From positions 26,381-90,380 of the forward strand of contig NZ_BMXN01000007.1 in assembly GCF_014651775.1 (NCBI RefSeq): a stretch of DNA of 64,000 nt, in the 5' to 3' direction. Position 1 is the first letter of the stretch, and every line of letters begins with the position of its first letter. Made by a program: the position numbers and the translations under genes. The stretch comes from Vreelandella hamiltonii (GTDB lineage Bacteria > Pseudomonadota > Gammaproteobacteria > Pseudomonadales > Halomonadaceae). Below are positions 55,195 through 64,000 of this stretch, one piece after another. The notes below the pieces were generated by a model that saw nothing but the letters and a program-made list of their open reading frames with translations, was not told where the DNA came from and made no database searches.

Positions 55195-57897
55195 ATGCTG
55201 CTGCTCAAGGAAAAACTGAAGGCGCCGCCGCTACCTCCCTGTACGGTGGCGCGCCCGCGTTTGAACGACCACTTCGCGTTGAACGAGCAGGTGCGCCTGC
55301 TGGTGGTTCAAGCGCCACCGGGCTATGGCAAGACCACGCTGCTGGCCGAGCGGCTGCCCGCCCTGGAGCAGCAGGCAAGCTGGCTGCGACTGGACGATCA
55401 GGACAATCAGACGCACCGCTTTCTGACCTACTGGCAGGCGGCCATGGACACACTGTTGGCCCCTCTGGTCACGCTGACGCCGGGGGATGACAGCGAATGC
55501 ATTGCCCACATGGAGCGCTGGTTGACGGAGTTACCCGAACAGCACGCTCCTTGCCGACTGGTCGTGGATGGCTTCGAGCATCTTGCCAACCCCGAGATTC
55601 TTGCCGCGCTGGCCCACTGGCTGCGCCATCAGCCGCCCTGGCTCACCTTGACGCTGGCCAGCCGGTCACGCCCGGCACTGGGGCTGGCCAGCCTGCGCCT
55701 GCGCGGTGAGCTGGAAGAGATCGACCTGCACCGCCTGGCATTCGACAGTGAAGAGGCGCATACCCTGTGTGCCGAACAGCTGAGCTTTCCGCCTACCCGG
55801 GTGAGCCTGGAGCGCGCGCTACGCTTGAGCGGTGGGTGGCCCATGGCGCTCAACTGGCTGGTCGAGCGCACCACTACCCGGGCGGGATTCGATGCCTTGC
55901 TGGAACGGCTGAGCGGCGCGCATCCCGATTTCGTCGCCTGGTTCGACGAACTGCTGGCCACTACCTTGCCGAGTGAGGAGCGTGAACTGCTGCTTCAACT
56001 GGGAGTGCTGGAGCGGTTCTCTCCCGAACTGATGGCGCGGCTATTGGAAGGGGAGCGGTTGACGCAGCGGCTGGAGGCCTTCGAGCAGGCCGGGCTGTTC
56101 ATCGAGCGGCCCGATCCGCATGCCCAGTGGTATCGCTTTCATCGCCTGTTTGGCGACTACCTGCATCACCGCCGCCATGAGCTGAGCCTGGCCACCCAGC
56201 GCACGCTGCATCAGCGGGCCAGTCAGGCCTGGCTGGCGCTCGATGACCCGGTCATGGCGCTGCGCCAGGCCATTCTGGCCGACGCGCCGGACCTGATCAG
56301 CCCATTGCTCATCGCGCAAGGGCCGGCATTGCTCTCCCAAGGCGCCTACGCACTGCTGGCCAGAGGGTTGGAGCGGCTGGGCGAGCCGCAGCTCGGCCAG
56401 TGTCCCGAGCTGGCGCTGCTTTATGGCTGGGTGTCTCATGCCCAGTTCCAGTTCGATATCACGGCCCGCGTGATTGGCTGGATCGAAGCTCAGCTGTACC
56501 TGCCGGAGTGGCAAGCGCTGGGCGCCGAATTTGCCACCTTGCGTGCCCAGCTGGCGATCAATCAGGGGAACGCCGAGCGCGCCGCGCCGCTGGCCGAGCA
56601 GGCGCTGGGGGTTCCGGCGCGTTACCTGGCATCGACGCCCCTGACGGCCACCGCGATCCTCAGTGAAGCGCGTTTCGTTCAGGGGCACCTGGAGGAGTCG
56701 CTGCTGAACGTGCGTGAAGTAGCGCGCCAGGCCCATCACCACGATGATCACCAGCGCCTGATATGGGCCTTTTGCCACCAGTCGGAAACGCTGGTGGCCC
56801 AAGGGCGTTTGCAGGCTGCCTACGATATTCAGGAGCGCGCCTTCGTGCATCTCGAGCGCGCAGAGCTCGAGCATCTGCCGGTGGCCGAGTTTCTCTATCG
56901 TATCCGCAGTCAGCTGCTCTGGGAGTGGCATCGGCTGGACGAAGCCGAGCAGGCGGCGCTCAAGGGCATTGCCGTGCTGGACAGCCAGGGTGAGCGCTGG
57001 ACTCTGCAGTGCCATATTCAGCTGGCCAAGATTGCCCAGAGTCGTGGCGATCAGGCCCAGTGTGCCGACCATATTCGGCGACTGCGCAAAATTCTTGCAG
57101 AAGGCGATTACCATATCGACTGGGTCGCCAACGCCCACGCGACGCTGCTTAGCTGGTGGCAGTCGAGCCAGGACCTGGAGGCAGTGGAGCGCTGGCGCCA
57201 GGAAGCGCCGCCGCCCATCACCGACAGGGCCACCAACCATTTCGCCCAGTGCAACGTGCGCAACCACGCCCGGGCGCTCACGCTGCTGGGCCAGTGCGAG
57301 GAAGCCCGCACGCTGCTGGAGGCCCTCGAAGCGCACGCTCGGCAGTCAGGGTTGGTGACCGACGCCAACCGTAACCAGCTTTGCCTGGCCGCAGCCGCCT
57401 GGCATGCAGGAAGAAAAGAGCGCGCTCGCGAGCATATGCAGCAGGCTCTGAGCCTGGCGTCGCGCACCGGCCTGGTGGGCAGCTTTTTGCGGTTGGGCAA
57501 GCCGTTGGGGGAGCTGCTGGCTGGCCTGCTCGAAAGCGACTCGCTAGGGGCCCTCGAAAAAGCGAGGGCCGAGCGATTGATGGCGCTGGCAGGGCGTCAA
57601 AAGGATTTTGGCAGCGCCCGGCGTTTGATCCTCGACGAGACGGTGATTGCCGATATCGTGGCTCGCCCGGATGTGCCGGAACTGATTCGCACCTCACCGC
57701 TGACCCGCCGTGAGTGGCAGATCCTCGGGTTGATTCATGCGGGGCTATCCAACGAGCAGATTGCCGAGCAGCTCTCGGTGGCCCAGACCACCATCAAGAC
57801 CCATATCCGCAGCCTTTACCAGAAGCAGAACATTCGTCGCCGGGAGGAGGCCATACACCTGGCGGGGCAACTGCTGGCCCATATTCACGGGGATTGA
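55195..57897 (+). CDS. malT: MalT-like ATP-dependent LuxR-type activator
   Basis: This 900-residue protein has the same length as E. coli MalT (901) and the same start (MLLLKEKLKAPPLPPCTVAR against [20 protein letters not shown]). It is a STAND-type activator. The Walker A loop is APPGYGKTT (40-48), and a nucleotide-binding/winged-helix core follows. A long run of helical TPR-like repeats (about 430-800) presumably senses sugar. The C-terminal LuxR helix-turn-helix is LTRREWQILGLIHAGLSNEQ ... VAQTTIKTHIRSLYQK. GGGAGG precedes the ATG. MalT-box-like sequences lie just downstream, before the second glucosidase. The inducer, maltotriose in E. coli, is unproven here. Confidence 0.9.
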   Translation: MLLLKEKLKAPPLPPCTVARPRLNDHFALNEQVRLLVVQAPPGYGKTTLLAERLPALEQQASWLRLDDQDNQTHRFLTYWQAAMDTLLAPLVTLTPGDDSECIAHMERWLTELPEQHAPCRLVVDGFEHLANPEILAALAHWLRHQPPWLTLTLASRSRPALGLASLRLRGELEEIDLHRLAFDSEEAHTLCAEQLSFPPTRVSLERALRLSGGWPMALNWLVERTTTRAGFDALLERLSGAHPDFVAWFDELLATTLPSEERELLLQLGVLERFSPELMARLLEGERLTQRLEAFEQAGLFIERPDPHAQWYRFHRLFGDYLHHRRHELSLATQRTLHQRASQAWLALDDPVMALRQAILADAPDLISPLLIAQGPALLSQGAYALLARGLERLGEPQLGQCPELALLYGWVSHAQFQFDITARVIGWIEAQLYLPEWQALGAEFATLRAQLAINQGNAERAAPLAEQALGVPARYLASTPLTATAILSEARFVQGHLEESLLNVREVARQAHHHDDHQRLIWAFCHQSETLVAQGRLQAAYDIQERAFVHLERAELEHLPVAEFLYRIRSQLLWEWHRLDEAEQAALKGIAVLDSQGERWTLQCHIQLAKIAQSRGDQAQCADHIRRLRKILAEGDYHIDWVANAHATLLSWWQSSQDLEAVERWRQEAPPPITDRATNHFAQCNVRNHARALTLLGQCEEARTLLEALEAHARQSGLVTDANRNQLCLAAAAWHAGRKERAREHMQQALSLASRTGLVGSFLRLGKPLGELLAGLLESDSLGALEKARAERLMALAGRQKDFGSARRLILDETVIADIVARPDVPELIRTSPLTRREWQILGLIHAGLSNEQIAEQLSVAQTTIKTHIRSLYQKQNIRRREEAIHLAGQLLAHIHGD

Positions 57898-57903
57898 CCC
57901 GGT

Positions 57904-57976
57904 GGGGAGGCTGCCCAGCGCCCTCGGTTCGCCTCCTCCTCTCGACTACGCCCGGTACTCCCTGCGGGGGAGGATT
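57904..57976. promoter_or_regulatory. Three MalT-box-like sequences before the second glucosidase
   Basis: Against the MalT box GGGGA(T/G)GAGG I find three matches. They are GGGGAGGCTG (57904-57913, plus, 8/10), GAGGAGGAGG on the minus strand (57932-57941, 9/10) and GGGGAGGATT (57967-57976, plus, 8/10). A possible -10, CATCAT (57997-58002), would put the last box near -37, the usual MalT position. The region is GC-rich, so chance matches are possible. Confidence 0.5.
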
Positions 57977-58037
57977 CGATCCCGCCGCGCAGCCTGCATC
58001 ATGCCCTTATCACTGATAACAACCATAAGGATTCGCC

Positions 58038-59717
58038 ATGATGCAGACACCTTCCACTTCACACTACGTTGGCAGCCAGGGGGCCGACTGGTGGCGCGGC
58101 GCAGTGATTTATCAAATCTACCCGCGCAGCTTTATGGATAGTCGCGGCGACGGCATTGGCGACCTGAGAGGAGTGATCGAGAAGCTCGACTACATTGCCT
58201 CTCTGAATGTCGACGCCATTTGGCTTTCGCCCTTTTTTACGTCGCCCATGAAGGATTTTGGTTACGACATCAGCAACTACCGCGATGTCGATCCAATGTT
58301 CGGCAGTCTGGAAGACTTCGACCGACTGGTCGAGGCGGCCCATGCCCGCGGGCTGAAAGTCACCATCGATCAGGTCATGTCGCACACCTCCGACCAGCAC
58401 GTCTGGTTCGAGGAGAGTCGCCAAAGCCGCGATAACCCGAAAGCCGATTGGTACGTATGGGCCGACCCCAAACCCGATGGCGCGCCGCCGACCAACTGGC
58501 AATCCGTGTTTGGCGGCAGCGCCTGGCAGTGGGATACCCGACGCTGTCAGTATTACCTGCACAACTTTCTGGCCAGCCAGCCAGACCTCAATTTCCGCAC
58601 CCCTGCCGTGGTCGAGGCCATTCTCGAAGAAGCGCGGTTCTGGCTGGAGCGTGGGGTCGATGGCTTTCGCCTCGATGCGGTCAATTTCTGTACCCACGGC
58701 GAGTTGAAGGATAATCCGCCGCGTCAGGAGATCACCGAAAGCTTTCTGGGTGTGCGCCCCGACAACCCCTATGGCTATCAGCTCCACCAGTACGACAAGA
58801 CCCAGCCGGAAAACCTGGTATTTCTGGAGCGGCTTCGGGCGCTGCTCGATGAGTACCCCGGCGCCACCAGCGTCGGTGAAGTGGGGGATGACGACGCCCT
58901 CGGCGTCATGGCGGCCTACTCCCAGGGAGGGCAGCGGCTGCACATGTGCTACTCGTTCAACCTGCTGACCGACAAGGCCGACCCGACGTACCTGCACGAA
59001 ACGCTGACCGAGATGGAAGCGCGGATTGGCGATGGCTGGCCCTGCTGGGCGCTGGGCAACCATGACGTCACGCGGCTGGCGACTCGCTGGCAGGCCCAGG
59101 GGCAGCTCGATAAGCTGCGTCTGTACATGGTGTTCTTGCTCAGCCAGCGGGGCAGCGTGTGCCTCTATCAAGGCGAGGAGTTGGGGCTGCCCGAAGCGCA
59201 GCTGACCTTCGAGCAGCTGGTGGACCCGGCAGGCATTACCTTCTGGCCTGCCTATAAAGGCCGTGATGGCTGCCGTACGCCGCATCCCTGGCAGGCAGAT
59301 AGCCGCCATGCTGGCTTCAGTCTTGCCACGCCCTGGCTGCCGGTGCCCGAGGCCCATGCAGCGCTGGCAGTCGATCAGCAAGAGCAGAATGCCGATTCGC
59401 TGCTCAACGCTTACCGAGAGTTCCTGGCGTTTCGCCGCACCCAGCTCGCGCTGGTCAAGGGGGAGGTACGCTACCACCCGGTGCGTGACGAGGTGCTCTG
59501 CCTGGAGCGCACCTATCAGCAAACCCGCCTGTTGGTGGCGCTGAACTTCAGCGATCAGACCATTACCCGCTCGGCGCCCGAGCATGCTGAAGCACTGGAA
59601 GGCGCCCCCCATTGGCTCAAGGGCGAGTGGCAGGCAGGTACGCTGACGCTGCCGCCGTTTGGCGTGGCAATTGCCCGCTGCCCACAGGCTCAGGAGGATG
59701 CATCATGGGACGTTTGA
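58038..59717 (+). CDS. Cytoplasmic GH13 alpha-glucosidase, copy 2
   Basis: The 559-residue enzyme is a paralogue of the copy at 48407-50023. It shares WWRGAVIYQIYPRSFMDSRG and the whole (beta/alpha)8 layout. Catalytic residues are nucleophile D213 in GVDGFRLDAVNF and acid/base E281 in SVGEVGDDD, with the third acidic residue in ALGNHDVTRLATRW. It carries an extra 10 residues at the N terminus and no signal peptide. Differences from copy 1 in the substrate loops (for example NFCTHGELKD instead of NFYFHDAELRD) suggest a different preference. AAGGA precedes the ATG. It overlaps the second ATPase by 13 bases, forming an operon. Confidence 0.94.
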   Translation: MMQTPSTSHYVGSQGADWWRGAVIYQIYPRSFMDSRGDGIGDLRGVIEKLDYIASLNVDAIWLSPFFTSPMKDFGYDISNYRDVDPMFGSLEDFDRLVEAAHARGLKVTIDQVMSHTSDQHVWFEESRQSRDNPKADWYVWADPKPDGAPPTNWQSVFGGSAWQWDTRRCQYYLHNFLASQPDLNFRTPAVVEAILEEARFWLERGVDGFRLDAVNFCTHGELKDNPPRQEITESFLGVRPDNPYGYQLHQYDKTQPENLVFLERLRALLDEYPGATSVGEVGDDDALGVMAAYSQGGQRLHMCYSFNLLTDKADPTYLHETLTEMEARIGDGWPCWALGNHDVTRLATRWQAQGQLDKLRLYMVFLLSQRGSVCLYQGEELGLPEAQLTFEQLVDPAGITFWPAYKGRDGCRTPHPWQADSRHAGFSLATPWLPVPEAHAALAVDQQEQNADSLLNAYREFLAFRRTQLALVKGEVRYHPVRDEVLCLERTYQQTRLLVALNFSDQTITRSAPEHAEALEGAPHWLKGEWQAGTLTLPPFGVAIARCPQAQEDASWDV

Positions 59718-60820
59718 CCCTTGGCGGCATCGGCAAATCGTTTGACGGCGTCGAAATCTCCCGGGATATCGACCTCACCATCGAAGACGGCGAGTTCGTG
59801 GTGTTCGTGGGCCCCTCCGGCTGTGGTAAATCCACGCTGCTGCGCATGATTGCGGGTCTGGAGGACATCACCACCGGGGACATGCAGCTGGATGGCCAGC
59901 GGATCAACGAGATTCCACCCCAGGAGCGGGACATCGGCATGGTGTTCCAGTCCTACGCCCTCTACCCGCACATGAGCGTGGCCGAGAACATGGCGTTCGG
60001 GCTCAAGCTGGCGCGTACCGACAAGGCCGAGATTCGCCGTCGGGTGCAGCACGCCGCAGAAATGCTGCACCTCACCGAGCTTCTGGAGCGCAAGCCCAAG
60101 GATCTCTCTGGCGGCCAGCGCCAGCGGGTGGCCATTGGTCGTACGCTGGTGAAAGAGCCGGCGGTGTTTCTGTTCGACGAGCCGCTGTCGAACCTCGATG
60201 CCGCGCTGCGCGTGGACATGCGTATCCAGATTGCGGGGCTGCACAAGCGCTTGAACGCCACCATGATTTACGTCACCCACGATCAGGTCGAGGCGATGAC
60301 CCTGGCAGACCGTATCGTGCTGCTCTCAAAAGGGCGTATCGCCCAGGTAGGCGCACCGCTGTCGCTGTACCACTTTCCCAACACGCTGGAAGTGGCGGAG
60401 TTCATCGGCTCCCCGCGCATCAATACCCTGCCGGTGACGGTGGTCGACCCCGGCCAGCACCGCACGCTGGTACGCCTGCACACCGGCGACAGCCTGGCGG
60501 TGGCCGTGAATGGGCAGCAGCTCAAGGCGGGTGATCAGGCCACATTAGGGCTGCGCGCCGAAGATTTCGTCGCCCCAGAACAGGCGGATGCAACCCTGGA
60601 TGCCACGCTCATGGTGGCCGAAAAGCTGGGCTACGAGACCCTGGCCCATTGGCAAGTGGCGGGGCTGGAAACCCCCTTGACCCAACGCCTGGACGGACTG
60701 GCACGGCTGGCAGAAGGGCAGGCGTCTCGGCTGGGCATCAACGGCAAGCGCTGCCATTTGTTCGATGCCCAAGGGGATGCCTGCCCTCGCCAAGTGACGG
60801 TGGACGGGGTGAGCCAATAA
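59705..60820 (+). CDS. Sugar ABC transporter ATP-binding protein, copy 2 (UgpC/MalK-like)
   Basis: The 371-residue ATPase starts at the ATG 59705 with GGAGG just upstream, inside the end of the glucosidase gene. It has Walker A GPSGCGKST (about 36-44), signature LSGGQRQRV, Walker B VFLFDEPLSNLD, and a divergent C-terminal regulatory domain (about 240-371). The nucleotide-binding half is very like copy 1, but the regulatory half is not. No permease or binding-protein gene accompanies it, so it may share the single permease pair at 50088-51913 under other conditions. Confidence 0.94.
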   Translation: MGRLTLGGIGKSFDGVEISRDIDLTIEDGEFVVFVGPSGCGKSTLLRMIAGLEDITTGDMQLDGQRINEIPPQERDIGMVFQSYALYPHMSVAENMAFGLKLARTDKAEIRRRVQHAAEMLHLTELLERKPKDLSGGQRQRVAIGRTLVKEPAVFLFDEPLSNLDAALRVDMRIQIAGLHKRLNATMIYVTHDQVEAMTLADRIVLLSKGRIAQVGAPLSLYHFPNTLEVAEFIGSPRINTLPVTVVDPGQHRTLVRLHTGDSLAVAVNGQQLKAGDQATLGLRAEDFVAPEQADATLDATLMVAEKLGYETLAHWQVAGLETPLTQRLDGLARLAEGQASRLGINGKRCHLFDAQGDACPRQVTVDGVSQ

Positions 60821-60883
60821 CGTTTTTTAGATTTTTTTCAAAAAGAGTGCATCCAATCGGTCTCCTCGTGTGTATCCCCTATA

Positions 60884-60904
60884 CAGCCACGGCAAAAGTG
60901 GCTG
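60884..60904 (+). other. Hairpin in the leader of the DUF3455 gene
   Basis: CAGCCAC (60884-60890) and GTGGCTG (60898-60904) can pair over a 7-base loop. Flanking GTGTATC (60869-60875) and GATACAC (60904-60910) could extend it with a bulge. It ends just before the AAGGAG ribosome site. Confidence 0.4.
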
Positions 60905-60927
60905 ATACACAACCCAAGGAGACTGAC

Positions 60928-61449
60928 ATGACCATTCAACATCTAACGCGTGCCACCCTCGCTGCGACCCTGATTGCATCCTTCAGTCAAGCGGCGCTGG
61001 CCGATGTGCCTGCCGACATCCAAGTGCCGGATGGCCATAGCGTCGCTCTGGAAACGGTGGGCGTAGGCGCGATTACTTACATGTGTGAAGCCAAGGACGA
61101 CGGTAGCCTGGGTTGGGTTTTCAAGGGCCCCCATGCGGCGCTGAATGACCGCGAAGGCAATCAGGTCGGCAGCTACTACGGCCCGCCCGCTACTTGGGAA
61201 TCACTGGACGGCTCCAAGCTGACCGCAACGCAGCTGGCCGTATCTCCCAACGGTGACGGCAACATTCCGCTGCAGCTGGTAGAAGCCAACCCGGCCGAAG
61301 GTGAAGGTGCCATGAACGGTGTCACTTACATTCAGCGCCTGGACACCCAAGGTGGCGTGGCACCCGACGTGGCTTGTGGTAGCGATAACGAAGGCGCCAC
61401 CGCCGTGGTCACCTATCAGGCCGATTACATCTTCTGGACCGCTAACTGA
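60928..61449 (+). CDS. Secreted DUF3455 protein
   Basis: The 173-residue precursor has a signal peptide of about 25 residues (ending AALA-DVPADIQ). A DUF3455 domain follows, with VPDGHSVALETVGVGAITYMCEAK near its start and AVVTYQADYIFWTAN at its end. Two cysteines (in YMCEAK and DVACGSD) could form a disulfide. The function of DUF3455 is unknown; it is secreted and often found near ECF sigma genes. AAGGAG precedes the ATG. It is 115 bases upstream of an ECF sigma/anti-sigma pair on the same strand, separated by a hairpin. Confidence 0.85.
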   Translation: MTIQHLTRATLAATLIASFSQAALADVPADIQVPDGHSVALETVGVGAITYMCEAKDDGSLGWVFKGPHAALNDREGNQVGSYYGPPATWESLDGSKLTATQLAVSPNGDGNIPLQLVEANPAEGEGAMNGVTYIQRLDTQGGVAPDVACGSDNEGATAVVTYQADYIFWTAN

Positions 61450-61481
61450 TCTCGGCAACGCTTCTATCGTGCGTTGACTGT

Positions 61482-61504
61482 GGGGGCTCGCATCGAGAGC
61501 CCCC
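61482..61504 (+). terminator. Hairpin after the DUF3455 gene
   Basis: The stem GGGGGCTC (61482-61489) / GAGCCCCC (61497-61504) lies 32 bases after the stop. It is followed by only a few scattered T, so it may be an attenuator rather than a full terminator. Confidence 0.5.
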
Positions 61505-61564
61505 AACTATTATCCTCACTGAACTGCGGCGACAGCGACCGGCGCGTTACCAGGGAGTGATGAT

Positions 61565-62143
61565 GTGTCTGATGAAGTTGGGTCAACGGAAGTAACCGAA
61601 TTCGATCATGTCGATGCGCTCGCTCGCATTGCCCGTGGCGATCAGGCGGCGCTTCACCTGCTGTATCAGCAGGAAGGCGCCAAGTTGCTCGGGGTGGTGT
61701 ACCGCATCGTCAAGGACCGAGGCATGGCCGAAGACATCGTTCACGATGCCTGCTTGAACATATGGCAGCGTGCCGCCAGCTTCGATCCGCAAAAGGGGGC
61801 TGCCCGCACCTGGGTATTCAGTATCGCTCGCCACCTCGCACTCAATGCCATTCGTGGGCGTGAGCGCCATGTCTATACCGACCTGAACGACCCCCATGAG
61901 TTTGCCGACGACGATACCTTTCAGCACGCTTTCCAGGTCGAGGAAGCGTTCGATTGGCAAACCGGCGAGCGCATGGACGAGTGCTTGCAGCAGTTGGAAG
62001 CCGAGCGTCGCAACTGCGTTCTGCACGCCTATGTAGATGGGCTCAGCCACGCCGAGATTGCGGCACACACCAGCACCCCGCTGGGGACGGTAAAAGCCTG
62101 GATCAAGCGTAGCCTGCTGCGTTTACGGGAGTGTATGGCATGA
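61565..62143 (+). CDS. ECF-type RNA polymerase sigma factor
   Basis: The 192-residue protein has sigma region 2 (about 24-95, LYQQEGAKLLGVVYRIVKDR then AEDIVHDACLNIWQRA) and region 4 (about 130-188). Region 4 carries the DNA-binding helix-turn-helix LSHAEIAAHTSTPLGTVKAW. It should direct RNA polymerase to a stress regulon that probably includes its own operon and perhaps the DUF3455 gene. The start is GTG with AGGGAG 5-10 bases upstream. It overlaps the anti-sigma gene by four bases (ATGA), a typical arrangement. The ECF group resembles those paired with RskA-type anti-sigma factors. Confidence 0.93.
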   Translation: MSDEVGSTEVTEFDHVDALARIARGDQAALHLLYQQEGAKLLGVVYRIVKDRGMAEDIVHDACLNIWQRAASFDPQKGAARTWVFSIARHLALNAIRGRERHVYTDLNDPHEFADDDTFQHAFQVEEAFDWQTGERMDECLQQLEAERRNCVLHAYVDGLSHAEIAAHTSTPLGTVKAWIKRSLLRLRECMA

Positions 62144-62877
62144 CACGAGCTCATGAATCCGATGATCTGCATGCCTTGGCAGGGGAGTACGTGCTGGGCA
62201 CGCTGCCGATAGCCGAGCGTGAAGCGTTCGAGGCGCGTCTCGCCAACGAGCCTGCGCTGCAAAAGGCGGTCGCCGCCTGGGAAGAGCGATTTTTCCCCTA
62301 TACCGCCATCGTCGACCCCGTCACCCCCTCCGATTACCTATGGCCGCGCATCGAGCGGAGCATGAAAGCATCCGCGGTACGGCCTACTGCGCCGGTAGTG
62401 ACACCCGCGCGCGCGCCGGCTGCACCGCGCCGCCGATTGATGCACAGCTTACCGTTCTGGCGGGCCGCCACCGGGGCGGGCCTGGCGGCAGCGTTGGCGA
62501 TGGGCGTCATGCTGAGCAACGTCACCACACAGCCCGCCGTACCCGAGTACATGGTGGTGCTACTGGCACCACAGACGCAGTCGGCAGGCTGGGTCGTGCA
62601 AGCGGCCAACCGCCAGGAGATTCAGCTGATCCCGCTGGGCACCTTCGAAGTGCCGGAGGGCAAGGCGCTGGAGTTCTGGACCAAGGCCGATGACTGGCAG
62701 GCACCCGTTTCCTTGGGGCTGGTGGAGCCGGGCCAGCCGCTGCGCCTGCGCCTGGACCAGCTCCCACCGCTGGAAGACAACCAGCTCTTCGAGCTGACCC
62801 TGGAAGAAGAGACCGGCTCGCCCACCGGCTTGCCCACCGGCCCCATCGAGTTCATTGGCCGCGCGGTGGAGATCTGA
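62140..62877 (+). CDS. RskA-type anti-sigma factor
   Basis: The 245-residue protein has a cytoplasmic N-terminal sigma-binding segment (DLHALAGEYVLGTLPIAERE, about 8-27). One membrane helix follows (about 108-125, AATGAGLAAALAMGVML). The periplasmic RskA domain (about 130-245) has the pattern GWVVQAAN ... LIPLGTFEVPEGKALEFW. No CXXC or HXXXCXXC zinc motif is seen, so it is not the ZAS type. ATG at 62140 overlaps the sigma stop. It would hold the sigma factor at the membrane until an envelope signal triggers release, as known for this family. Confidence 0.9.
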   Translation: MTRAHESDDLHALAGEYVLGTLPIAEREAFEARLANEPALQKAVAAWEERFFPYTAIVDPVTPSDYLWPRIERSMKASAVRPTAPVVTPARAPAAPRRRLMHSLPFWRAATGAGLAAALAMGVMLSNVTTQPAVPEYMVVLLAPQTQSAGWVVQAANRQEIQLIPLGTFEVPEGKALEFWTKADDWQAPVSLGLVEPGQPLRLRLDQLPPLEDNQLFELTLEEETGSPTGLPTGPIEFIGRAVEI

Positions 62878-62919
62878 GTTTGCCTTCAGCCTATTCGCGG
62901 CGTTAGCCGAGCGCGTCTG

Positions 62920-64000
62920 TCAAAAGAAGGTCAAGCCGACCTGAAACAGCCGCTCGACGTCGCGGATACGCCGTTTGTCGATCACGAACAGAATCAGGTG
63001 ATCACCGCTCTCCACGCGCACGTCGCCGTGGGCAATCATCACTTCCTTGCCGCGCACTACGGCACCGATGGTAGTGCCTTCGGGAAGCTCGATCTCATCG
63101 ATGGTGCGGCCCACCACCTTGGAAGACTGCTTGTCGCCGTGGGCAATGGCCTCGATGGCTTCCGCCGCGCCCCGGCGCAGGGAGTGCACGTTGACGATAT
63201 CGCCCCGGCGCACGTGGGTCAGCAGGCTGCCGATGGTGGCCTGCTGCGGGGAGATGGCGATGTCGATATCGCCACCCTGGACCAGGTCCACGTAGGCGGC
63301 GTTGTTGATCAGCGTGAGCACCTTCTTGGCCCCCAGCCGCTTGGCCAGCAGCGACGACATGATGTTCACCTCGTCGTCGTTGGTCAGGGCGCAGAAGATG
63401 TCGCAATCCTCGATGTTCTCTTCTTCCAGCAGGCGCTTGCTGGTGGCGCTGCCGTGCAGCACCACGGTGCGATCCAGCCGCTCCGAGAGCGTGGTGCAGC
63501 GCTCCAGGCTGTGCTCGATGATCTTGACCTGATGGCTATGCTCCAGATGCTCCGCCAGGCGTTCGCCGATGTTGCCACCCCCGGCAATCACCACCCGGCG
63601 GAAGTCGCGCTCCACCTTGCGCAGCTCGCTCATCACCGCGCGGATATCCCGCCTTGCCGCCAGGAAGAACACTTCGTCGTCGGCTTCGATGACCGTGTCG
63701 CCCTGGGGGATGATCGGCCGATTGCGCCGGTAGATGGCGGCGACGCGGGTTTCCACGTTGGGCATGTGCTTGCCCAGGAAGGCGAGATTCTGGCCCACCA
63801 GCGGGCCGCCGTAGAAGGCTTTCACCGCCACCAGCTGCACCAGCCCCCCGGCAAACTCCAGCACCTGCAGGGCGCCGGGATGCTCGATCAAACGGCGCAC
63901 GTGGTCGGTCACCACCTGTTCCGGGCTGATCAAGACGTCGATGGGAATGGCTTCGTGGGCAAACAGGCCCTTGCGGGTGAGGTAAGCCGTGGAGCGAACC
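62920..64000 (-). CDS. trkA: Trk potassium uptake regulator TrkA, 5' part outside the window
   Basis: TrkA is the NAD-binding cytoplasmic regulator of the Trk K+ uptake system, important in salt adaptation. The window holds the last 359 codons or so of a gene of about 457. The frame is open to base 64000 and reads [20 protein letters not shown] before the segment usually seen in mid-protein. It contains the end of the first TrkA-C domain and the second RCK_N domain ([18 protein letters not shown], about 190 residues from the C end). The second TrkA-C domain follows ([16 protein letters not shown] ... [14 protein letters not shown]). It converges on the anti-sigma gene. Confidence 0.95.
   Translation of the reverse strand, partial: VRSTAYLTRKGLFAHEAIPIDVLISPEQVVTDHVRRLIEHPGALQVLEFAGGLVQLVAVKAFYGGPLVGQNLAFLGKHMPNVETRVAAIYRRNRPIIPQGDTVIEADDEVFFLAARRDIRAVMSELRKVERDFRRVVIAGGGNIGERLAEHLEHSHQVKIIEHSLERCTTLSERLDRTVVLHGSATSKRLLEEENIEDCDIFCALTNDDEVNIMSSLLAKRLGAKKVLTLINNAAYVDLVQGGDIDIAISPQQATIGSLLTHVRRGDIVNVHSLRRGAAEAIEAIAHGDKQSSKVVGRTIDEIELPEGTTIGAVVRGKEVMIAHGDVRVESGDHLILFVIDKRRIRDVERLFQVGLTFF

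Overview
The window is a continuous stretch of bacterial chromosome, GC-rich (roughly 60% or more by eye) and densely coding. I found no mobile element, CRISPR array, rRNA or tRNA. The gene set points to a halophilic gammaproteobacterium of the Halomonas type. The GH13 enzyme at 48407-50023 matches, as I recall that sequence, the Halomonas sp. H11 alpha-glucosidase (HaG) down to Asp202 and Glu271. Fused PTS proteins FruB/FruA, a PutA/PutP pair, rimB-rimK and DUF3549/YqcC/YeaC family genes fit the same group.

Layout. (1) 1-6994: suf Fe-S assembly operon (Rrf2 regulator, sufB, C, D, S, T) ending in a sanA-like gene, behind an IscR-type operator. (2) 7014-10660: a minus-strand block (DUF3549, rimB, rimK, a small helical protein), then yqcC behind a cluster of DnaA-box-like sequences. 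(3) 10762-18828: ompW, proline catabolism (putP, putA, an AraC regulator), a small membrane protein and a CBS protein, with an orphan plus-strand terminator that suggests a small RNA. (4) 18979-24755: a Pmp3/YqaE-domain protein, a DMT transporter, nadK, a metallophosphoesterase, a second small-RNA candidate, a rhomboid protease, yeaC and DUF2797. (5) 24838-32244: a caa3-type oxidase locus (CopD-like and DUF2231 membrane proteins, subunit II with cytochrome c, fused subunits I-III, an unknown membrane protein, a Cu P-type ATPase). (6) 32283-34024: a radical SAM protein, a cysteine-hydrolase remnant and a gamma-glutamylcyclotransferase-like protein. (7) 34113-46040: central sugar metabolism (pgi, fruBKA, cra, mgsA, pyk, gap) with recognisable Cra and HexR operators. 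(8) 46050-60820: an alpha-glucoside uptake and hydrolysis locus with one ABC permease pair, one binding protein, two ATPases, two GH13 alpha-glucosidases, a porin, a LacI-type repressor and a MalT-like activator. (9) 60928-64000: a secreted DUF3455 protein, an ECF sigma/anti-sigma pair and the 3' part of trkA.

How the parts work together. Alpha-glucosides would cross the outer membrane through the porin and the inner membrane through the ABC transporter, then be split to glucose in the cytoplasm. Glucose and PTS-derived fructose feed the pgi/fru/gap/pyk block. Palindromic LacI-type operators sit in the binding-protein/porin divergent promoter region, and MalT-box-like sequences sit before the second glucosidase. 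This suggests two regulators split the alpha-glucoside locus, while HexR and Cra set flux below it. All calls come from reading the sequence; no database search was run.
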